Assembly: GCA_003428585.1 (NCBI GenBank)
Contig: QVQC01000038.1
Coordinates: 1 to 52,262 of the forward strand
Direction of reading: 5' to 3'
DNA: 52,262 nt
DNA from: Nioella halotolerans
GTDB lineage: Bacteria; Pseudomonadota; Alphaproteobacteria; Rhodobacterales; Rhodobacteraceae
Shown here: piece by piece, positions 44,372 to 52,262 of the stretch
Layout of the letters: every line of letters starts with the position of its first letter
Position numbering within the stretch: position 1 is the stretch's first letter
Translations under genes and position numbers: made by a program
The notes under the pieces: model-generated
Told to the model about the DNA's origin: nothing
Seen by the model: the letters and a program-made list of their open reading frames with translations, nothing else
Databases searched by the model: none

Positions 44372-45063
44372 GGCGGGACGACAGGTGCTGCTTGCTGGCG
44401 ACGGCACCGCCGCGTGGGCCGGTCAGGGGGTCGCTCCGCGCGATGGTATCAGGGGCCCCGGGTCCGGCCGGTGGCCGTCTGCAACCGGGGATTCGCGGGC
44501 GCAAGGTTGTCCGTCTACCGGATCGCCGGTGTCTTTTCCGACCGGTGCGCCTGTCAATGTCGCATCAGAAGACAAAAAGCGGCATGCCACGTCGCCGATC
44601 AAGCGGTCCGGTCAACGGCCGCTTCCGCGCGCCGGATGCCGCCGTCGCCACAGGCGGACGGTGCCATTATACGCGCATATAGCGTGCAGTGCGCATTCCG
44701 ACCCCTCCCGAGGCGAAAGGTGATTTCGACCGGGGCGGAAAGATGCATTGCTTTGCAAAGTGAAAAATCCTCATGAAATGTCGCAGACAAGACTTGAACA
44801 GTCGGTGTTGATTTGTGCATGTTGTCCATGCAGCAGATCCGTTGACGGATTGCTTCGTTACCCAAAGGGTCTATAGGCCGCGACCGAAACGGATCGCACG
44901 GGGGGCGAAGCGTGACAGGGGCGGCGCGTCCGGACGACGCGAGGCGCCGGCAAGCAGCGAAACGAATATTGGGGCAGCGATGCGCGATAGGTGCGGTTGC
45001 CCGGAATGCTCGACGGCGCGATGCGCCGAACGGGCGGACTCAGATTGCGATGTGGAGAGCGAC
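44372..45063. other. Gene-free interval upstream of the betaine methyltransferase gene
   Basis: About 690 bases. It contains a perfect inverted repeat TGCATG-TTGTC-CATGCA at 44816-44832, a ten-base palindrome CTTTGCAAAG at 44751-44760 and an AT-richer stretch at about 44740-44880 that could hold the promoter. The open frame of the methyltransferase gene runs upstream to 44815, but the translated extension (44815-45063) is Arg/Ala-rich, unlike the family, and I do not include it. No tRNA or known riboswitch is seen. Confidence 0.5.
44816..44832. promoter_or_regulatory. Inverted repeat upstream of the betaine methyltransferase operon
   Basis: TGCATG-TTGTC-CATGCA is a perfect six-base dyad with a five-base spacer, about 230 bases upstream of the methyltransferase start. 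It could be an operator for osmotic or one-carbon control. No regulator is identified. Confidence 0.35.
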
Positions 45064-46749
45064 ATGAGGGATCACAGAGGCGGCAACGCTGAACTTACCA
45101 TGACCGAGCAGTCCTATAGCGAGGATCCGCTGGCCGACCGCGAGACCGATCACTACCGCAAGGAATACGTGACGACCTTCGTCAACAAGTGGGATGAATT
45201 GATCGACTGGGAGGGCCGTGCCGACAGCGAGGGCCAGTTCTTCATCGACATCCTGCGCGCCCGTGGCAAGGAACGCGTGCTCGACGTGGCCTGCGGCACA
45301 GGGTTCCACTCGGTGCGGCTGACAGAGGCCGGGTTCGACGTGACCGCCTCCGACGGATCGGCGGCAATGGTGGCCAAGGCATTCGAGAACGGCCAGAAGC
45401 GCGGGCTGATCCTCAAGACGACACAGGCCGACTGGCGTTGGCTCAACCGGGACGTACACGGCAAATACGATGCCATCGTCTGCCTCGGCAATTCCTTTAC
45501 CCACCTGCACGACGAAAGCGAGCGTCGCCGCGCGCTGGCCGAGTTCTACGCCGCGCTCAAGCATGACGGCATCCTGATCATTGATCAGCGCAACTACGAT
45601 ACGATGCTCGATCGCGGGTTCTCGACCAAGCACAAGTATTACTATTGCGGTGATCAGGTGACGGCAGAACCTGACCATGTGGATGACGGTCTGTGCCGGA
45701 TGCGCTACAGCTTCCCCGACGGGTCGTCCTACACGCTCAACATGTTCCCGATCCGCAAGAACTACCTGCGGCGCCTGTTGTCGGAAGCCGGCTTCGAACG
45801 GGTGCGCACATATGGCGACTTCCAGGAAACCTATGCCGAGGACGATCCGGATTTCTTTATCCACGTGGCCGAGAAATCCGCGCTTCACCTGGTGCGCTGG
45901 GGCAGTGCTGCCTCGGATGACAAGCCCGACATCCGCAACGTCACCGAGACCTACTATGACAGCGACGACGCGGACACGTTCTACTCCACCATCTGGGGGG
46001 GCGAGGATCTGCATGTCGGCCGCTACGCGACGACCGCCGACATTCGGACGGCAAGTGACCTGTCGATCGAGGCGATGATCGAGCGGTTACCGCCGATCGA
46101 CGCGCAAACCCGCGTTCTCGACCTTGGCGCGGGCTATGGGGGTGCGATGCGCACCCTGGTGCGCAAGACGGGCTGCGAGGCGGTGGGCCTCAACATTTCC
46201 GAGACCCAGAACGAATACAACCTCGGCAAGATCCGCGCCGCCAAGCTGGGCAACCGGATCAGCGTGCGCCACGGTGCCTTCGAGGATGTGCCGGAACCTG
46301 ACGCAAGCTTTGACGTGGTCTGGAGCCAGGACAGCTTCCTGCATTCCGACCAGCGCGACACCGTTCTCGCAGAGGCGTGGCGCGTGCTCAAGCCCGGCGG
46401 GCATCTGATTTTCACAGATCCGATGCAGGCCGACGACGCCGATCCCGCGCAGCTTCAGCCCGTCTATGACCGGTTGAGCCTCAACAGTCTTGGATCGCCG
46501 GGGTTCTACCGCGCGGCGGCCGAGGCGCTTGGTTTCGAAACGCTGGAGCAGGAAGAGGCCGTCAGCGATCTGCGCACGCATTATGCCCGTGTGCGCGAGG
46601 AGTTGCTGGCAAATTACGACCGGCTTCGTGAAAACGGCGCCTCGCAAGAGTATCTCGAAAAGATGGCGGTCGGGCTGCAGAACTGGGTAACGGCGGCCGA
46701 TCAAGGGCATCTGGCCTTCGGGATCCAGCATTTCCGCAAGCCGGACTGA
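45064..46749 (+). CDS. Glycine/sarcosine N-methyltransferase fused to sarcosine/dimethylglycine N-methyltransferase
   Basis: A 561-residue protein that makes glycine betaine by three SAM-dependent methylations of glycine. Residues about 28-275 match halophile GSMT (RETDHYRKEYVTTFVNKWDELIDW; motif I VLDVACGTGFHS at 72-83; ADWRWLNRDVHGKYDAIVCLGNSFTH; LRRLLSEAGFERVRTYGDF). Residues about 300-561 match SDMT (YYDSDDADTFYSTIWGGEDLHVG; motif I VLDLGAGYGGAMR near 351; FDVVWSQDSFLHS; IFTDPMQADD). Both SAM sites look intact. Fused forms are known in some halophiles; many species have two genes. ATG 45064 follows GGAGAG at seven bases; ATG 45100 is possible but lacks a good site. It leads a same-strand series with metF, split metH and metK. 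Confidence 0.96.
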   Translation: MRDHRGGNAELTMTEQSYSEDPLADRETDHYRKEYVTTFVNKWDELIDWEGRADSEGQFFIDILRARGKERVLDVACGTGFHSVRLTEAGFDVTASDGSAAMVAKAFENGQKRGLILKTTQADWRWLNRDVHGKYDAIVCLGNSFTHLHDESERRRALAEFYAALKHDGILIIDQRNYDTMLDRGFSTKHKYYYCGDQVTAEPDHVDDGLCRMRYSFPDGSSYTLNMFPIRKNYLRRLLSEAGFERVRTYGDFQETYAEDDPDFFIHVAEKSALHLVRWGSAASDDKPDIRNVTETYYDSDDADTFYSTIWGGEDLHVGRYATTADIRTASDLSIEAMIERLPPIDAQTRVLDLGAGYGGAMRTLVRKTGCEAVGLNISETQNEYNLGKIRAAKLGNRISVRHGAFEDVPEPDASFDVVWSQDSFLHSDQRDTVLAEAWRVLKPGGHLIFTDPMQADDADPAQLQPVYDRLSLNSLGSPGFYRAAAEALGFETLEQEEAVSDLRTHYARVREELLANYDRLRENGASQEYLEKMAVGLQNWVTAADQGHLAFGIQHFRKPD

Positions 46750-46754
46750 TCGAC

Positions 46755-46778
46755 CGCGGGGGGCATCGGTCCCCCGCG
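46755..46778 (+). other. Intercistronic G/C hairpin between the methyltransferase and metF genes
   Basis: CGCGGGGG / CCCCCGCG forms an eight-base-pair stem with an eight-base loop six bases after the methyltransferase stop codon. There is no T run, so it is not a standard terminator. It could stabilise the upstream mRNA segment or cause partial termination, giving more methyltransferase than methyl-cycle enzymes. Confidence 0.45.
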
Positions 46779-46814
46779 CCCTCACCACATGTCAAACAAG
46801 CATGGAGAGCGGCC

Positions 46815-47693
46815 ATGACCGGGACATCCCCCGATCACCCCCTGCCTGTATCGTTCGAACTCTTCCCGCCCAAGACCGAGGCGGGCATCGCCCGGTTGCG
46901 CGACACCGCCGAGCGGCTCGCCGCCGTCGGGCCGGAGTATTTCTCCGTAACCTACGGCGCGGGCGGCAGCACGCGCGACCGCACGGCGCGGGTGGTGGAC
47001 ATGGTGGCCCGCCACACGCACGTGCCGGTTGCGCATCACCTGACCTGCGTGGGCGCCAGCCGCGCCGACATAGACGCGCAGGCCCGCGACCTCTGGGCGC
47101 GTGGCATCCGCCGGATCGTCGCGTTGCGCGGCGATCTGCCCGAGGGCGAGACCACCCCACCGGACGGCTACCGGGACGCCGCGGAACTGGTCGCCGGCCT
47201 GCGCCGGGTGGCGGATTTCGACATCTCCGTCGCCGCCTACCCGGAAGTGCACCCCGAGGCCGCGAGCCCGGAGGCCGATCTCGATCATCTCAAGCGCAAG
47301 CTCGACGCCGGTGCCGCGCGCGCGATCACGCAATATGCCTTTGATACCGACGGTATCCTGCGCTTCATCGACCGCGCGCGCGCCGCCGGGATCGATGCGC
47401 CGATCGTGCCGGGGATCATGCCGGTGGCCAATTTCGCAAGCCTCAAGCGCTTCTCCGCCAATTGCGGCGCGTCGATCCCCGGCTGGTTCGCCGCGACCTT
47501 CGAGGGGCTCGACGATCAGCCCGCGCTCCGCGACATGGTCGCGACCAGCGTCGCGACCGAGCAGTGCCGCCGGCTGATTTCGGGTGGCGCGGGCGCGCTA
47601 CACATATATACTCTCAACCGTGCGGAAGTCAGCCTTGCGATCTGCCGCGCGCTCGGGGTAGCGTCCGAGCTTCGGGCGGAGACGGCTGCATGA
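46815..47693 (+). CDS. metF: 5,10-methylenetetrahydrofolate reductase
   Basis: A 292-residue TIM-barrel flavoenzyme, close to the usual length of bacterial MetF. Family motifs include [49 protein letters not shown] and GIMPVANF. It reduces 5,10-methylene-THF to 5-methyl-THF, the methyl donor for methionine synthase. It starts 65 bases after the betaine methyltransferase gene, and its stop codon overlaps the start of the next gene (ATGA at 47690-47693). That coupling to a methionine synthase part places it in the methyl cycle that feeds betaine synthesis. Confidence 0.95.
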   Translation: MTGTSPDHPLPVSFELFPPKTEAGIARLRDTAERLAAVGPEYFSVTYGAGGSTRDRTARVVDMVARHTHVPVAHHLTCVGASRADIDAQARDLWARGIRRIVALRGDLPEGETTPPDGYRDAAELVAGLRRVADFDISVAAYPEVHPEAASPEADLDHLKRKLDAGAARAITQYAFDTDGILRFIDRARAAGIDAPIVPGIMPVANFASLKRFSANCGASIPGWFAATFEGLDDQPALRDMVATSVATEQCRRLISGGAGALHIYTLNRAEVSLAICRALGVASELRAETAA

Positions 47694-48774
47694 GGACCGA
47701 CAACATGACCAGCACACACGCGATTGAGGATCATGTCGCAGAGCGCATTCTGGTTCTGGATGGGGCGATGGGCACGATGATCCAGCGCGAGAAGCCGGAC
47801 GAGGCCGCCTATCGCCGCACCCGATTCGCCGATCACCCCTCGGATGTGGGGGGCAACAACGAATTGCTGAGCCTGACGCAGCCGGACATGATCCGGCGCA
47901 TCCATGCCGATTTCCTCGAGGCCGGCGCGGACATCCTGTGCACCAACACATTCGGCGCCAACGCGATCAGCCAGGCCGATTACGGCATGGAGCATCTCGT
48001 GGCCGAGATGAACGCCGAGAGCGTGCGCCTTGCGCGGGAGGCGGCGGAGGCGGTCGCGACCCCCGACCGGCCGCGCTGGGTCGCGGGCGGGATCGGGCCG
48101 ACGAACCAGACGGCGAGCATTTCGCCGGATGTCAACGACCCCGGCTTTCGCGCCGTCACCTTCGACGATCTGGCGAAAGCGTATGGCGAGGCGGCGCGCG
48201 CGCTGATCGAGGCGGGGGTGGACCTGATCCTTGTCGAGACGATCTTCGACACGCTCAACGCCAAGGCGGCGCTGTTCGCCATCGACTCGTTGCGCGACGA
48301 GGGGCTGGACGTTCCGCCGCTGATGATTTCCGGCACCATCACCGACCGGTCGGGCCGTACGCTGACGGGACAGACGCCGGAGGCGTTCTGGGTGTCGATG
48401 AGCCATGCGCGCCCGTTTTCCATCGGGCTAAACTGCGCGCTCGGTGCCGGCGAGATGCGCCAGCATGTGCGCACCCTGAGCGAGGTCGCCGATACCCGCG
48501 TCAGCGCCTATCCCAATGCCGGCCTGCCGAACGAGATGGGCGGCTATGACGAGACGCCCGAGGAAACCGCGGCGCATCTGGGCGAATGGGCCGATGCGGG
48601 GCTGGTCAATATCGTGGGCGGGTGCTGCGGCACCACGCCGGATCATATCCGCGCCATCGCCGAGGCCGTGGCAGGCAAGTCGCCGCGCCCCATCCCGCAA
48701 AAGGTGCGCCGCATGCGCCTGTCAGGGCTGGAGATGTTCGAGGCGGCGGGCGCCGACACGCAGGAGGGTGCGGC

Positions 48775-48778
<4 letters not shown>
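47690..48778 (+). CDS. metH: Methionine synthase homocysteine-binding module (split MetH, N-terminal part)
   Basis: A 362-residue protein equal to the homocysteine-binding barrel of cobalamin-dependent MetH. The three zinc ligands are in place: Cys249 in GLNCALGA and Cys312/Cys313 in GGCCGTTP, offset by two from E. coli MetH (247, 310, 311). [10 protein letters not shown] and [16 protein letters not shown] are further family marks. It activates homocysteine for methyl transfer and must work with the separate cobalamin-binding part encoded next, since it has no cobalamin or folate domain. Its start overlaps metF (ATGA) and its stop overlaps the next gene (ATGA at 48775-48778). A later ATG at 47705 is a possible alternative start. 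Confidence 0.93.
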
Positions 48779-51435
<2,657 letters not shown>

Positions 51436-51444
51436 CCCCGGATG

Positions 51445-51468
51445 GCCGCCCGGCATCGGCCGGACGGC
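51445..51468 (+). other. Intercistronic hairpin between metH and metK
   Basis: GCCG-C-CCGGC / GCCGG-A-CGGC forms a nine-base-pair stem with one C-A mismatch and an ATCG loop, nine bases after the metH stop codon. It has no T run. It lies 30 bases before the metK ribosome binding site and may be a processing or stability element. Confidence 0.4.
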
Positions 51469-51506
51469 ACACCGTAACGACAACCCCCCGAAAGGAGTGG
51501 AACGAG

Positions 51507-52262
51507 ATGAGTGACAAGACTTGGCTCTTCACCAGCGAATCGGTGTCCGAAGGGCATCCCGACAAGGTCTGCGACCGGATCTCGGACGCGGTTCTCGATG
51601 CCTATCTGGCGGCCGATCCGCAGGCGCGCGTTGCCTGCGAGACGCTGGCCACCACGGATCGCGTCGTCATCGCCGGCGAGGTGCGCGGCCCCGGCGAGGT
51701 GCGACAGCATGTCGAGGAACTGGCCCGCGAGGCGATCCGCGACATCGGCTACGAGCAGAAGGGGTTTTCGTGGAAAACCTGCGCCGTCGAGAACCTGCTG
51801 CACGAGCAATCGGCAGATATCGCCATGGGCGTCGACGAGGGCGACAAGGGCGAAGAGGGCGCCGGTGACCAAGGCATCATGTTCGGCTATGCCTGCAACG
51901 AGACCGACGAATTGATGCCGGCGCCGATCCAGTTCTCGCACCGGATCCTCCGGCACATGGCCGAGGACCGCAAGTCGGGCGCCCAGCCGGCCTTCGGCCC
52001 CGACGCGAAAAGCCAGGTGACGCTGAAATACCGGGGCGGGGTTCCGGTGGGCGTCGATACCGTCGTGGTCTCCACCCAGCATGCCGAGGATGTCACGCAG
52101 GACGACGTCCGCGAGATGGTCAAACCCTATATCGAGCGGGCCTTCCCGCCCGGCTGGTCGCTGCCCGACGAAAAACTGATCGTGAACCCCACGGGCAAAT
52201 TCGTCATCGGCGGCCCGGATGGCGACGCCGGCCTGACCGGGCGCAAGATCATCGTCGATACC
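51507..52262 (+). CDS. metK: S-adenosylmethionine synthetase (partial, cut by window end)
   Basis: The first 252 residues are present. They show the family start [43 protein letters not shown], the ATP-binding [12 protein letters not shown] loop and the [21 protein letters not shown] segment, so the enzyme is clearly MetK. It makes SAM from methionine and ATP, closing the loop from methionine synthase back to the betaine methyltransferase. The ATG at 51507 follows AAAGGAG. It is 71 bases after split metH and in the same direction, so it is probably co-transcribed. Confidence 0.96.
   Translation, partial: MSDKTWLFTSESVSEGHPDKVCDRISDAVLDAYLAADPQARVACETLATTDRVVIAGEVRGPGEVRQHVEELAREAIRDIGYEQKGFSWKTCAVENLLHEQSADIAMGVDEGDKGEEGAGDQGIMFGYACNETDELMPAPIQFSHRILRHMAEDRKSGAQPAFGPDAKSQVTLKYRGGVPVGVDTVVVSTQHAEDVTQDDVREMVKPYIERAFPPGWSLPDEKLIVNPTGKFVIGGPDGDAGLTGRKIIVDT

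Noticed and set aside
44815..45063. 83-residue N-terminal extension of the betaine methyltransferase
   Set aside because: The extension is Arg/Ala-rich, has no counterpart in known GSMT proteins, and a GGAGAG ribosome binding site precedes ATG 45064.
51436..51506. SAM or SAM/SAH riboswitch upstream of metK
   Set aside because: SAM/SAH riboswitches occur before metK in Rhodobacterales, so I looked for the conserved AACGGCUUCCU core. The sequence here (aacgacaacccccc) does not match; only a plain hairpin is present.

Overview
The window is high-GC alphaproteobacterial DNA, most likely from a marine or salt-tolerant member of the Rhodobacteraceae (Roseobacter group). The evidence is a circularly permuted two-piece tmRNA gene, an RTX protein with a C-terminal Hint domain, an FnrL-type operator, acryloyl-CoA reductase, tightly overlapping ATGA gene junctions and strong purine-rich ribosome binding sites. 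The family-level assignment is inference from gene content, not a search result.

Layout. 1-9.6 kb: a secreted M23-like peptidase, a small HEPN-like protein, an ABC-F ATPase, ndk with a clear terminator, a di-haem cytochrome c peroxidase with a perfect FNR-type box, a long mostly non-coding stretch and an RTX/Hint protein. 9.6-14.1 kb: a MobA-like nucleotidyltransferase translationally coupled to a sarcosine/dimethylglycine dehydrogenase-like flavoprotein, then a CNNM/CBS (CorB-like) membrane protein. 15-26.3 kb: an exopolysaccharide cluster (priming sugar transferase, GT87-like and GT4/GT2 glycosyltransferases, polymerase/ligase, flippase) that includes a 926-residue exported protein combining SGNH-like, glycosidase-like and RTX-like parts. 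26.3-27.4 kb: ssrA on the minus strand and a BLUF blue-light sensor. 27.4-31.2 kb: a FadR/GntR-type regulator whose promoter is straddled by two operator-like palindromes, divergent from DUF2182, DUF1326, DinB and acuI genes.

31.3-35.3 kb: two gap paralogues on the minus strand with related LacI-type operator sequences upstream. Between them lie a 47-residue membrane peptide gene and a translationally coupled group encoding a PepSY protein, a cytochrome b and a membrane-anchored LuxR-type regulator. 35.5-43.3 kb: an eight-gene minus-strand operon (polyamine-type ABC importer, class III aminotransferase, BKACE enzyme, GNAT acetyltransferase, acetylpolyamine amidohydrolase-like deacetylase), with a divergent LysR gene. 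It reads as an uptake and catabolic pathway for an amine, possibly acylated.

45.1-52.3 kb: the most striking region. A fused glycine/sarcosine/dimethylglycine N-methyltransferase is followed in the same direction by metF, a methionine synthase split into two overlapping genes, and metK (cut by the window end). Together they make glycine betaine from glycine and supply most of the methyl cycle that regenerates S-adenosylmethionine; only S-adenosylhomocysteine removal is not visible here.
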